NCBI RefSeq assembly: GCF_002531935.1
Contig: NZ_NWSV01000013.1
Coordinates: 62,001 to 126,000 of the forward strand
Length of the DNA: 64,000 bases
Direction: 5' to 3'
Source: Rhizobium chutanense
GTDB taxonomy: Bacteria; Pseudomonadota; Alphaproteobacteria; Rhizobiales; Rhizobiaceae
Shown here: positions 17,025-26,542 of the stretch, in pieces
Layout: each line of letters opens with the position of its first letter
How positions within the stretch are numbered: position 1 is the first letter of the stretch
Position numbers and translations under genes: made by a program
Notes under the pieces: model-generated
Databases searched by the model: none
What the model was told of the DNA's origin: nothing
Seen by the model: the letters and a program-made list of their open reading frames with translations, nothing else

Positions 17025-17573
17025 TCAGAAGGTCGGCGGCGTGCAGGCGCTGATGACTTCGCAGGGCACCGGCCCGACGCAGCGGAAACGGTGCGGGCGC
17101 CGGCTTTCGAAATAGTAGGCATCACCCGGCCCAAGGATGCGCCGCTCGTCATCGACGGTCACCTCCAGCCTTCCCGAGAGGACGATCCCGCCCTCTTCTC
17201 CCTCGTGAACAAGCGGAATTTTTCCGGTGTCGGCACCGGGCTGATAACATTCCTTGAGGATTTGCAGGCTGCGTCCGAACAGATTTTCGCCGACCTGCCG
17301 GAAGGAGATGGCTCCCTTGCCGATCTCCACCAGTTCCTCGGCGGCATAAAAGGCCTTTCTCGGGCGGTCGGGCTCAAAGGCAAAGAATTCCGCAAGCCCG
17401 ATGGGGATGCCGTCGAGAATGCGTTTCAAGGCTCCGACCGATGGGTTGGAGGCGTTCGATTCGATCAGCGAGATCGTCGAATTCGGCACGCCGGTGCGCT
17501 TGGCGAGTTCACGCTGGGAAAGCTTGTGGGCGATGCGGAGATGGCGAAGGCGGCCGCCGATATCGATGGACAT
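17025..17573 (-). CDS. XRE-family regulator with C-terminal cupin domain (PuuR-like)
   Basis: 182 residues. The helix-turn-helix is at about 8-62 (LRHLRIAHKLSQRELAKRTGVPNSTISLIE), and a cupin_2 domain lies at about 105-175 (HEGEEGGIVLSGRLEVTVDDE...GDAYYFESRRPHRF). This architecture is that of PuuR-type repressors of polyamine, GABA and beta-alanine catabolism. It is divergent from an omega-amino-acid:pyruvate transaminase gene (start 17715), which is the obvious target. No clear operator dyad was recognised in the 141-base gap. Confidence 0.88.
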   Translation of the reverse strand: MSIDIGGRLRHLRIAHKLSQRELAKRTGVPNSTISLIESNASNPSVGALKRILDGIPIGLAEFFAFEPDRPRKAFYAAEELVEIGKGAISFRQVGENLFGRSLQILKECYQPGADTGKIPLVHEGEEGGIVLSGRLEVTVDDERRILGPGDAYYFESRRPHRFRCVGPVPCEVISACTPPTF

Positions 17574-17714
17574 ATGCGCTCGTTTCTGTTGTCTAGAATA
17601 TCGAAAACTTACCTCCCCGTTATCACGATTTCAATGGGTTACGCCGGCAAAGAAAAGGACTTGTTTGAAAAGCAGAAATCACGCCATTCTCGGTTCATCC
17701 CCAAGGAGGCCAGG

Positions 17715-19049
<1,335 letters not shown>

Positions 19050-19081
19050 GCCTGTCGAAGGAATTATCGACACGACGTCCT

Positions 19082-19102
19082 CGGGCGGCTGCATCCCGCC
19101 CG
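19082..19102 (+). terminator. possible terminator hairpin after the aminotransferase
   Basis: CGGGCGG (19082-19088), a 7-base loop, CCGCCCG (19096-19102), 33 bases after the stop. No T-run follows. Confidence 0.4.
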
Positions 19103-19166
19103 GGGAAGGAAGGAAGCGCCCCTGCAAGTCCCGAGACGACAAGTAAACATATTGTTAACTCTCAAG

Positions 19167-19192
19167 CCCCAAAGTCGGGTTAATCGTTAACC
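19167..19192. promoter_or_regulatory. candidate regulator box upstream of the LuxR-type gene
   Basis: CCCCAAAGTCGGGTTAATCG (19167-19186) is 16/20 identical to a sequence in front of the globin-coupled receptor gene (20121-20140). It overlaps a separate perfect dyad GGTTAA-TCG-TTAACC (19178-19192). It lies 19-44 bases before the start codon of the LuxR-type gene. Confidence 0.5.
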
Positions 19193-19210
19193 AGCGAATC
19201 GGGGGACAAG

Positions 19211-19930
19211 ATGGGGTGCGCCTCAGTTGAAAGCCTTTGCCATTTCAGGGATCTTCGCGAGGTTCCCGCCCATCGGCAATTGCGCAACAGCGACCTGCTG
19301 GAACAACTGAGGAAGGCCATCGATTTCCGCTACATCGCTGTCGGCGGGCTGGATCTGGAAGGATATCACATCGGAAGGGGCCGCTCGATCGATACCGATA
19401 TGCCTCCCGCCTACGTCGATACCTACTTTGGGGAAAAGCTCGGCCTATCCGATCCGCTCGTCGTTCAGTCGCTCGAACGAACGACGCCGCTGACGGAAGA
19501 CGAAGCCTTCGACATTCTGGCCCCGTCCCAACGCCTCCGGTATTTGCTGCGTTCCTACGAGATCGGGCGGCGAATACAGATTCCGCTCTCAAGAAATGGC
19601 ATCGTCTACGGAGGGGTCTGCTTCACGCGAGAACGGCCGTTCACCGCAAGCGAACAGGAATTGCTTGTCTTCTTTGCCGAGCCACTGCATCGGGCAATCA
19701 CCAAGCCGCTGATGGATCGTTTTGCAGCCGGCGTCCTTCGCCTGACCAGCGGCGAACTCCGCTGCCTCGAACTGGCGGGCAAAGGGCTGACGAGCGAGCA
19801 AATTTCCGATGCGTCGGACTATCAAACGGAAACCATCAACAGCTATCTGAAGAGCGCGACCAAGAAGCTCGGGGCGGCCAATCGCGCCCATGCGATTGCC
19901 GAAGCAATCCGCCGACAGCTAATAAGCTGA
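19211..19930 (+). CDS. LuxR-family regulator with autoinducer-binding-type domain (orphan)
   Basis: 239 residues, the standard length. The N-terminal autoinducer-binding-type domain (about 20-165) contains the Y...D-P core (YFGEKLGLSDPLVV), and a LuxR helix-turn-helix follows at about 175-235 (LTSGELRCLELAGKGLTSEQISDASDYQTETINSYLKSATKKLGAANR). The start follows GGGGGAC. No luxI gene is adjacent (the only one in the window is 8 kb away with its own LuxR), so this is a LuxR-type orphan. Some invariant ligand-pocket residues are altered, so it may sense something other than an AHL. A globin-coupled chemoreceptor lies downstream and carries a related upstream box. Confidence 0.85.
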   Translation: MGCASVESLCHFRDLREVPAHRQLRNSDLLEQLRKAIDFRYIAVGGLDLEGYHIGRGRSIDTDMPPAYVDTYFGEKLGLSDPLVVQSLERTTPLTEDEAFDILAPSQRLRYLLRSYEIGRRIQIPLSRNGIVYGGVCFTRERPFTASEQELLVFFAEPLHRAITKPLMDRFAAGVLRLTSGELRCLELAGKGLTSEQISDASDYQTETINSYLKSATKKLGAANRAHAIAEAIRRQLIS

Positions 19931-20238
19931 ACATCGAATCTTCCAAACCGAATATCCTTGAAGCGCAGTTCCCCACACGGGAGTTGTCGCCGTTCGCAGG
20001 CATGCGTACATGTTCCACTGAAATTCCTGCATCCAAAAATCGCATAATGTATCCGGATATCGAAAAAATTGACAAAAGCCATTTCCGTGTCGGTTTGGTT
20101 AACTGGAAATAAACCAAATACCCCAAATTTGGGGTTATCGATCAGGCGGGTGGACGCCGCGTTCCGACATGAGGGCGGGTTTCGATGTGATTGAGGCACG
20201 TGCCCAATTACGGTTTCAGCCCAGTTTCGAGGTCGGGA
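19931..20238. promoter_or_regulatory. intergenic region with two dyads before the globin-coupled receptor
   Basis: 308 bases without a gene. It contains TTTGGTT (20094-20100) paired with AACCAAA (20112-20118), and directly next to it the perfect 16-bp palindrome ACCCCAAATTTGGGGT (20120-20135). The second resembles the box upstream of the LuxR-type gene. The two sites are about 103-145 bases upstream of the receptor start, a suitable place for an activator or repressor. Confidence 0.55.
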
Positions 20239-21921
20239 ATGTCGAGTCAATTTCATACGCATGCCAGCAGCAATTCGGTCCACGGTCACGACGGCGGCGC
20301 CGGACCGCGCCATGCGAAGAGCAAAAGCCAGAGTGTCGAACGCCGCCTCGACTTCATGCAGCTCGACCGTCAGGGCCGCGCCGGCATCCGATCTTTAAAG
20401 ACGCTGATCGAACGCGAACTGCCGCATGGACTCGACAAGTTTTACGCGCAGCTTCGCAAGAGCCCGGAAGTCAGCCGCTTCTTCTCGACGGACGAGAATA
20501 TCGCCCGCGCAAAGGGTGCGCAGATGGGCCATTGGGTCAATATCGCCGACGGCAACTTCAACGAGGAATATGTCGGCAAGGTCAAGACGATCGGAACCGT
20601 CCACGCCCGCATCGGGCTGGAACCGCAATGGTATATCGGCGGCTACGCGATCATTGTCGACCATCTGATCAACCGCGCCGTCGAGGAGATGGCCCCGAAG
20701 GGCGGAGTATTCTCGAAGAAAACGATGAAGCCGGCGGAGTTCGGCAAGGCTCTGGCAAGCCTCGTCAAGGCCGTGATGCTGGACATGGATCTCGCCATCT
20801 CGGTCTATATCGACGAGGCCGAGATCGCCAAGCAGAAGGCGCAGGCCGATGCGATCGAGGCGGAACGGCAGCTCGTCTGCGGCACCTTCGGCAAAGCCAT
20901 GGCAGCGATCGCCGCCAAGGATGTCAGCTACCGGATCGACGACGACCTGCCTGCCGCCTACCACGCCTTGCGCAACGACTTCAACAATGCGCTGGAACAG
21001 CTGTCGACGACCATAGAACAGATCAACGGGGCTGCTTCGCAGATCAATGCCGGGTCGCAAGAGATCCGGTCCGCCGCGGACGATCTTTCCAAGCGAACCG
21101 AGCAGCAGGCCGCCTCCATCGAGGAAACGGCAGCCGCGCTCGAGGAGATCACGACCACCGTCAAAGACTCCAGCCGGCGCGCGGAAGAGGCGGGCCAATT
21201 GGTTGCAAAGGCCCGCATCGGCGCCGAGAAGTCGGGCCAGATCGTCCAGCAGGCCGTCGCCGCGATGGGGGCGATCGACAGCTCGTCACGGGAAATCTCC
21301 AACATCATCGGCGTCATCGATGAAATCGCCTTCCAGACCAACCTTCTCGCGCTGAATGCCGGCGTCGAAGCGGCGCGTGCGGGAGAGGCCGGCAAGGGCT
21401 TTGCCGTCGTCGCCCAGGAGGTTCGCGAACTGGCGCAACGGTCCGCGAAGGCCGCAAAAGAGATCAAGGGGCTGATCAACAATTCCGGCGAGCAGGTAAA
21501 GGCAGGCGTGTCCCTGGTTGGGCAAACCGGCGAGACGCTGACGGTGATCGTCGACGAGGTCCAGGAGATCGACCGCCACATCGGCGCCATCGTCAGAGCA
21601 TCGAGCGAGCAGGCAACGGCGCTTCAGGAGATCAACACGGCCGTCAATGCCATGGACCAGGGTACCCAGCAGAACGCCGCCATGGTCGAAGAATCCACCG
21701 CCGCCAGCCATTCCCTGGTTCGGGAAGTCGGCCGCATCGCTCAAATGCTCAGCGCGTTCAACATCGGCAAACCCCTTGCATCCCGGCCGCACATCGCCGG
21801 GCGGACAAGCGGACAGGCGGCAGTGCCGTCTCCGGCGCGCGAGTTGCGGGCAAAACTGGGTGCCGCCTATCCAAGCCAGGGCAACGCCGCTGTCGCAGCA
21901 AGCGAGTGGGAGGAGTTCTGA
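20239..21921 (+). CDS. globin-coupled methyl-accepting chemotaxis protein (HemAT-like aerotaxis receptor)
   Basis: 560 residues. A His-rich leader (1-25) is followed by a sensor globin domain (about 35-195) with the proximal haem ligand His122 in VHARIGLEPQWYIGGY, then a linker and a full methyl-accepting signalling domain (about 270-515) with the hairpin EIAFQTNLLALNAGVEAARAGEAGKGFAVVAQEVRELAQRS. There is no transmembrane helix, so it is a soluble receptor, as HemAT is, and presumably reports O2 (or NO/CO) to CheA. It ends in WEEF, compatible with a CheR/CheB tether-like tail. The Met at 20239 has GAGGTCGGGA upstream; a TTG at 20191 is the alternative. It is monocistronic, ending at a strong hairpin. 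Confidence 0.92.
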   Translation: MSSQFHTHASSNSVHGHDGGAGPRHAKSKSQSVERRLDFMQLDRQGRAGIRSLKTLIERELPHGLDKFYAQLRKSPEVSRFFSTDENIARAKGAQMGHWVNIADGNFNEEYVGKVKTIGTVHARIGLEPQWYIGGYAIIVDHLINRAVEEMAPKGGVFSKKTMKPAEFGKALASLVKAVMLDMDLAISVYIDEAEIAKQKAQADAIEAERQLVCGTFGKAMAAIAAKDVSYRIDDDLPAAYHALRNDFNNALEQLSTTIEQINGAASQINAGSQEIRSAADDLSKRTEQQAASIEETAAALEEITTTVKDSSRRAEEAGQLVAKARIGAEKSGQIVQQAVAAMGAIDSSSREISNIIGVIDEIAFQTNLLALNAGVEAARAGEAGKGFAVVAQEVRELAQRSAKAAKEIKGLINNSGEQVKAGVSLVGQTGETLTVIVDEVQEIDRHIGAIVRASSEQATALQEINTAVNAMDQGTQQNAAMVEESTAASHSLVREVGRIAQMLSAFNIGKPLASRPHIAGRTSGQAAVPSPARELRAKLGAAYPSQGNAAVAASEWEEF

Positions 21922-21974
21922 CGAGCCGTCGCGCCCGGCCATTCCCGGGATTTCCGCGTTATGTTATGACCATG

Positions 21975-21999
21975 ACCAGCCGCGAGACACGCGGCTGGT
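21975..21999. terminator. 10-bp stem hairpin, probable bidirectional terminator
   Basis: ACCAGCCGCG (21975-21984), loop AGACA, CGCGGCTGGT (21990-21999), a perfect stem. It lies between the convergent chemoreceptor (stop 21921) and AraC-family gene (stop 22061). It is not followed by a long T-run. Confidence 0.65.
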
Positions 22000-22060
22000 T
22001 AGGCGACCGGGGCCGTTGCCCAATCTCAGATGTCGGAATGCAGCCGAACGCCCTGGGAGT

Positions 22061-23077
22061 TCAGCGCTTCAACGTCTGTGACGGCAGCTCACCGAAACGT
22101 TTCCTGTACTCGGCCGCAAGCCGCCCGAGGTGTATAAATCCCCATCTGAGCGCGATCTCGGCGACGCTTTGCTTCCCGTCGCATTCCAGCAGATCCCGAT
22201 GCAAAGCCTGCATTCGGAGTTCATGCAGGTATGACATCGGGGTGGTATTCCTGAACTGCCGGAACCCCTGCTGCAGAGTGCGAACGCTGACCTCCGCTAC
22301 AGCAGCGATGTCGTCAAGAGAAAGCGGCTCGGTAATATGCTCCCGCATATAGTCAATCGCCCGTTTCACATGGCGCGGCGCCGGAGCCGGAGCGGGACGC
22401 GCCAGTTCCTCCGAATAGCGATGGGAACAAGCCTCCAGAAGCAGGTAGACCGCCGCCTCGCGGAGCGAGTTGACGGCCAGCGGCGAGCCTTGTAGCGGGC
22501 CGTCGCCGCTGAGGCCGCTGTGGAGGGTCGAGACCAGTTGCTGCAAGACAAGCCCCGGACCGGCTGTCAGATCGATATCGGGATGAATATCGATGCCACC
22601 GCTGATCGTCCGCTCGAACATATGCGTGAGGCGCCTGGTAATCATCGCCTGATCGATGAACATGCAGAGGTGACGACGGGGGCCGGAGATGCTGATGCCG
22701 CTGGCATCGCGCGGCTCCAGGATCACACCTCGACCCGGCACCGAATATATCGGCTCCCGTCTTCCGCCGAAGGACATATTGCCCTCCGTCGGCAGGAATA
22801 TCGTCATCCTGTCGATGACCCCGTCCCGCTGGCCAACGATCGTGCCTTCATAGGAGCAATCGGCAACGCTGACATCTCCCACCGAGATGAAATTGCAGCG
22901 ATATGCAATGGATGTATTGCGTTCCGCCGTCATCTTGATCGCGGCGTTTGGGGTGGACAATACCTCCGAGAGCTCGTCCAGGTCCGTTCCGCTCCGCGCG
23001 GTTTCCCGAAGCGCCATGCTCTGTAGAGCCGGCGGTTGGGAACTGCCGGCGGTATGCCTATCGGAACGAACGGACAT
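22061..23077 (-). CDS. AraC-family transcriptional regulator
   Basis: 338 residues. An N-terminal AraC-binding-like domain (about 40-200) precedes a double helix-turn-helix (about 235-335; EPLSLDDIAAVAEVSVRTLQQGFRQFRNTTPMSYLHELRMQALHRDLLE ... VAEIALRWGFIHLGRLAAEYRKRFGELPSQTL). Its neighbours are the convergent chemoreceptor and the dadA gene 76 bases upstream on the same strand, and neither is an obvious target. The effector is unknown. Confidence 0.88.
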   Translation of the reverse strand: MSVRSDRHTAGSSQPPALQSMALRETARSGTDLDELSEVLSTPNAAIKMTAERNTSIAYRCNFISVGDVSVADCSYEGTIVGQRDGVIDRMTIFLPTEGNMSFGGRREPIYSVPGRGVILEPRDASGISISGPRRHLCMFIDQAMITRRLTHMFERTISGGIDIHPDIDLTAGPGLVLQQLVSTLHSGLSGDGPLQGSPLAVNSLREAAVYLLLEACSHRYSEELARPAPAPAPRHVKRAIDYMREHITEPLSLDDIAAVAEVSVRTLQQGFRQFRNTTPMSYLHELRMQALHRDLLECDGKQSVAEIALRWGFIHLGRLAAEYRKRFGELPSQTLKR

Positions 23078-23153
23078 GCGCGTACCCTCGCAAGACGACC
23101 CATGCTTGGGATAGCCGATTTAAATAGTAATACAATTCCTTTTTTGTGCGCGC

Positions 23154-24416
23154 TCAGCCGTATCGGCTGACGGCCAGATCCCGCGCGTCGATTTCCGGCT
23201 TGGCGCCGCTGACGAGGTCGCCGATCAACCGCGCCGAACCGGTGCTCATCGTCCAGCCGAGCGTGCCGTGACCGGTATTGAGGAAGAGTCCCTTGATCTT
23301 CGTCGGGCCGATCACCGGCGTACCGTCCGGCGTCATCGGGCGCAGGCCGGACCAGAAGGAAGCCTTGGAGACATCGCCGCCGGGGAAGAGATCGGTGACG
23401 GAATGCTCCAGCGTGCTGCGGCGGGCGAGGCCGAGATCGTTGGTATAGCCTGAAATTTCAGCCATGCCGCCGACGCGGATGCGATCGCCGAGGCGGGTGA
23501 TCGCAATCTTGTAGGTTTCGTCCATGACGGTCGATTCCGGTGCGCGGGATGCATCGATGATGGGGATGGTCAGCGAATAGCCCTTGACCGGATAGACCGG
23601 CAGCTTGATGCCGAACGGCTTGAGCAGCAGCGGCGAATAGCTGCCGAGCGCGACCACCACCGCATCCGCACTCATCCGCTCGCGCTCGCGATCGCGAGCG
23701 GTGATGACACCGCGCACGCGGCCGGCCTCGACGTCGAGCCCCTCGATCGTCGTGCCATAGGCGAAGCGAACGCCGAGCGCCTCGGCTTTGGCGGCCAACG
23801 CATTGGTGAACTTGAAGCAGTCACCGGTTTCGTCCTTCGGCGTCAGCAGACCGCCGACAATCTTGTCGCGCACATGCTTCAGCGCCGGTTCGACGCGAAT
23901 GCAGCCGTCCCGGTCCAGCACCTCATAGGGAATGCCGTCCGCGGCGAGCGCCTTGACGTCCTTCGCCGAGGCATCGAGCTGCTGCTGCGTGCGGAACAGC
24001 TGCAGCGTTCCCTGCATGCGCTCGTCATAGGCGATGCCGGTTTCGGCGCGGAGCTCGGCGAGCGCGATACGGCTGTAATCGGCAAGGCGCAGCATGCGGC
24101 TCTTGTTGATCGCGTAGCGCTCGGAGGTGCAGTTCGACAGCATCCGCGCCATCCAGGAGAGCATCGCCACATCGAATTTCGGGCGCAGGATGAGCGGCGC
24201 ATGCTTCATGAACAGCCACTTCATCGCCTTCGCCGGAATGCCGGGCGCCGCCCAGGGCGAACAATAGCCGAAGGAGACTTCGCCGGCATTGGCAAAGCTC
24301 GTTTCCAGCGCCGGGCCGGGCTGACGGTCGACGACCGTCACCTCGTGGCCGGCTTTGGCGAGTTGATAAGCGGAGGTGACGCCGAGGATGCCGGCACCCA
24401 AAACGATGACTTTCAT
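23154..24416 (-). CDS. dadA: D-amino acid dehydrogenase small subunit (DadA)
   Basis: 420 residues, the usual DadA length. The FAD-binding N-terminus (VIVLGAGILGVTSAYQLAKAGHEVTVVDR), the SFANAGEVSFGYCSPWAAPGIP stretch, KGYSLTIPI and the C-terminal GHGTLGWTMSTGSARLIGDLVSG are all DadA signatures. It deaminates D-alanine and other D-amino acids to oxo-acids and passes electrons to the respiratory chain at the inner membrane. It starts 27 bases after the alanine racemase gene in a dadX-dadA operon opposite dadR, giving a pathway from L-alanine through D-alanine to pyruvate. Confidence 0.95.
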   Translation of the reverse strand: MKVIVLGAGILGVTSAYQLAKAGHEVTVVDRQPGPALETSFANAGEVSFGYCSPWAAPGIPAKAMKWLFMKHAPLILRPKFDVAMLSWMARMLSNCTSERYAINKSRMLRLADYSRIALAELRAETGIAYDERMQGTLQLFRTQQQLDASAKDVKALAADGIPYEVLDRDGCIRVEPALKHVRDKIVGGLLTPKDETGDCFKFTNALAAKAEALGVRFAYGTTIEGLDVEAGRVRGVITARDRERERMSADAVVVALGSYSPLLLKPFGIKLPVYPVKGYSLTIPIIDASRAPESTVMDETYKIAITRLGDRIRVGGMAEISGYTNDLGLARRSTLEHSVTDLFPGGDVSKASFWSGLRPMTPDGTPVIGPTKIKGLFLNTGHGTLGWTMSTGSARLIGDLVSGAKPEIDARDLAVSRYG

Positions 24417-24443
24417 GATCTTCCCAATGATGGAGCCGCGGGC

Positions 24444-25577
24444 TCAGCGATATTGCCTGTGATAACGATCGCCGAGACCGGTTAGGATTTCGTAAGATAT
24501 GGTGTCGGCATCGCGCGCGATGTCCTCGAGCGTCTGATGCGGGCCGAGCACTTCGACAAGGCTGCCGAGCGTCAGCGTGCTTTCCGGCAGGGCCGATATG
24601 TCGATGGTGATGCTGTCCATCGATACTCGGCCGACGATCGGCAGGCGGATGCCTTGGTAAAAGACGGCGCCGCGGTCGCCGAGCGACCTGGGCAGGCCAT
24701 CGGCATAGCCGGCGGCGATGGTGGCAAGGCGCGTTTCCCTTTGCGTAACATGCGCGCCGCCATAACCGACCTTCGTGCCCGATGGCACGGTGCGCGTCTG
24801 CACGACGGCGACGTCGAGGCTGACGACCGGCTCCATCGGGTTCTTCTCGTCGGCATTGGGCGCGCCACCATAGAGCGCGATGCCGGGCCGGGCGAGGACG
24901 CCGTGATAGACCTCACCGAGAAAAACACCGCCGGAATTGGCAAAGGAAATATCGAAGCCCGGAAACGCCTCGGCGATGCCGGCCATCTCCGCCAGCTGCT
25001 CGCCGTTCTGCTCGCAACCGACCTCATCGGCCGAGGCCAGATGGCTCATGATGAACAGAATCTCGACATTGCCGCCGTCGCGAAGCGCAGCCGCGAGTTC
25101 GGCCCTTTCCTCCGGGGGAAAGCCGAGCCGCGACATGCCGGTATCGAACTGCAGTACGGCGGGCAGGCAACGCTTCAGCCCGCGCGCCGCCGCCGACCAT
25201 TGCCGCCACTGGGCAAGCGAATTCAGGACCGGCACGACGCCCATCTCGGCGCAGGCGATTTCGTTGCCCGGCTGCAAGCCGTTCAGCACGAAAATCTGGG
25301 CGTCCTGCGCAAGCGCCGGCCGGAGCCGGACGGCCTCGACGAACTGGGCGACGAAGAAATGCCTGCAGCCCTGACCGTAAAGGGTTTTGGCGACCCGCAC
25401 GGCGCCGAGGCCATAGGCATCCGCCTTGACGACAGCGCCCGCGCGCACCGGCGCCAGCATCGACAGGAGCTTGCGATAGTTGCGGCCGAGGGCGGCCAGG
25501 TCGATCTTGAGATAGCCCGTGGCTCCCTCCATGATTGCGGCAGTGTGTGCGTGGGAAACCAGAAGATCGCCGTCCAT
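24444..25577 (-). CDS. dadX: catabolic alanine racemase (DadX)
   Basis: PLP enzyme of about 377 residues interconverting L- and D-alanine. The Schiff-base lysine is in VVKADAYGLG (near residue 51), the second catalytic Tyr is in the KVGYGGAHV region, and GRVSMDSITIDIS is the family signature. The ATG at 25577 follows GAGGGG at good spacing; a GTG two codons upstream (25583) is possible. It is first in the operon with dadA and divergent from the Lrp-type regulator, the standard rhizobial dad arrangement, so it is the catabolic rather than the cell-wall racemase. Confidence 0.93.
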   Translation of the reverse strand: MDGDLLVSHAHTAAIMEGATGYLKIDLAALGRNYRKLLSMLAPVRAGAVVKADAYGLGAVRVAKTLYGQGCRHFFVAQFVEAVRLRPALAQDAQIFVLNGLQPGNEIACAEMGVVPVLNSLAQWRQWSAAARGLKRCLPAVLQFDTGMSRLGFPPEERAELAAALRDGGNVEILFIMSHLASADEVGCEQNGEQLAEMAGIAEAFPGFDISFANSGGVFLGEVYHGVLARPGIALYGGAPNADEKNPMEPVVSLDVAVVQTRTVPSGTKVGYGGAHVTQRETRLATIAAGYADGLPRSLGDRGAVFYQGIRLPIVGRVSMDSITIDISALPESTLTLGSLVEVLGPHQTLEDIARDADTISYEILTGLGDRYHRQYR

Positions 25578-25704
25578 GTCCACCCCTCTTATTCGTTATG
25601 GGAGTGTATGAAATAATGGGTGAAATTGCCTGCAATTTCGTCGTTGATTATTGCGGAATTTGCATATTATACGCATGATCAGTGAAAATTTGGAATAATC
25701 GATC

Positions 25705-26169
25705 ATGACCGCCCTCGACGCGACAGACCGCAACATCCTGAGGCTCCTGCGCCTCGACGCCCGCATGAGCAATGCCAGGCTCGCGGCCGAGGTCGGGCTC
25801 TCGCCATCGGCCTGCCTCAGGCGCATCAAGATCATGGAAAAGACGGGGGTGATCCGCGGCTATACGGCCCTTCTCGATACGAGCAATGCGGATGCAATGA
25901 TCGCCGTGATCATCAACATCACCCTCGAACGGCAGACGGAAGATTATCTCGACCGCTTCGAAGCGGCGGTCCGCCGGCATCCCGAGATCCGCGAATGTTT
26001 TCTGATGACGGGCGGCTCCGATTACCTGCTGCGCGTGGAGGTCGCCAATGCAGGCGAATTCGAGCGGATCCACAAGGAGATATTGTCGGCCTTGCCGGGA
26101 GTCCTCAGGATTCACTCCAGCTTCTCGATCCGCAACGTGCTGGCGACACGGACGAAAGGCAGGCGCTGA
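25705..26169 (+). CDS. dadR: Lrp/AsnC-family regulator (DadR-like)
   Basis: 154 residues. The helix-turn-helix is at about 5-62 (LDATDRNILRLLRLDARMSNARLAAEVGLSPSACLRRIKIMEKTGVI), followed by a RAM/AsnC ligand domain (about 70-150). It is divergent from dadX-dadA across an AT-rich 127-base gap, as in the alanine-activated dad operons. In other proteobacteria the regulator activates dad transcription with L-alanine; the same is expected here. The ribosome site is weak. Confidence 0.85.
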   Translation: MTALDATDRNILRLLRLDARMSNARLAAEVGLSPSACLRRIKIMEKTGVIRGYTALLDTSNADAMIAVIINITLERQTEDYLDRFEAAVRRHPEIRECFLMTGGSDYLLRVEVANAGEFERIHKEILSALPGVLRIHSSFSIRNVLATRTKGRR

Positions 26170-26171
26170 AC

Positions 26172-26190
26172 CACGGTTCCCCCGTGTTTC
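26172..26190 (+). terminator. short hairpin after dadR
   Basis: CACGG (26172-26176), loop TTCCC, CCGTG (26182-26186), then TTTC, immediately after the dadR stop. Weak stem. Confidence 0.35.
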
Positions 26191-26214
26191 GCATTGCAGC
26201 CCCTCGGGAGAAGA

Positions 26215-26415
26215 TTACTTGTGGCATTCGGGTCTGGGCAGCTCTTCGTCAGCTCCCCATGTCGAAAGCCACTTTTCAACCTCGTCGCCAGTCAAGTGCA
26301 GGCCGGTCGCCTGAAATTCGTCCCAGACATTGAGCGTCTCCTGCCGCAGCGTCTCCCGCTTTTCTTCACGGCCCTTCAGCTCGTCATTGAGCTCGAGCGA
26401 GATCGGCGATGCCAT
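26215..26415 (-). pseudogene. internally deleted ribbon-helix-helix (CopG-type) antitoxin
   Basis: The 66-residue frame begins MASPISLELNDELKG and continues directly with REEKRETLRQETLNVWDEF, then ATGLHLTGDEV, WLSTWG and a PECHK end. In full-length alphaproteobacterial antitoxins of this group the same start and end are separated by a central helix-turn-helix stretch (roughly LERLAEARRRTPHWIMREAI...). Here about 28-30 residues are missing in frame. Without them the RHH fold cannot form, so I call it a remnant. No ParE/RelE toxin reading frame is adjacent. A Met 21 codons further upstream (26478) is open in frame but adds an unlikely leader. The expected full-length sequence is from memory of the family. 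Confidence 0.55.
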
Positions 26416-26542
26416 GAAGCCCCAGTAGTCAAAGGTTATACTAGGCGCTAATGTAGCCTCTCCCATCCCCGTGTCCACGAAGATGTTGAGCGGCCTTCAC
26501 AGAAGTCTGACTTCAGGCCGAGAAGGTCAGGAACATTTCCAA

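Noticed and set aside
16911..17714. 5' extension of the omega-aminotransferase frame (268 extra codons)
   Set aside because: The extension is antisense to the XRE-cupin regulator. The real start at 17715 has AAGGAGG upstream and gives the family length.
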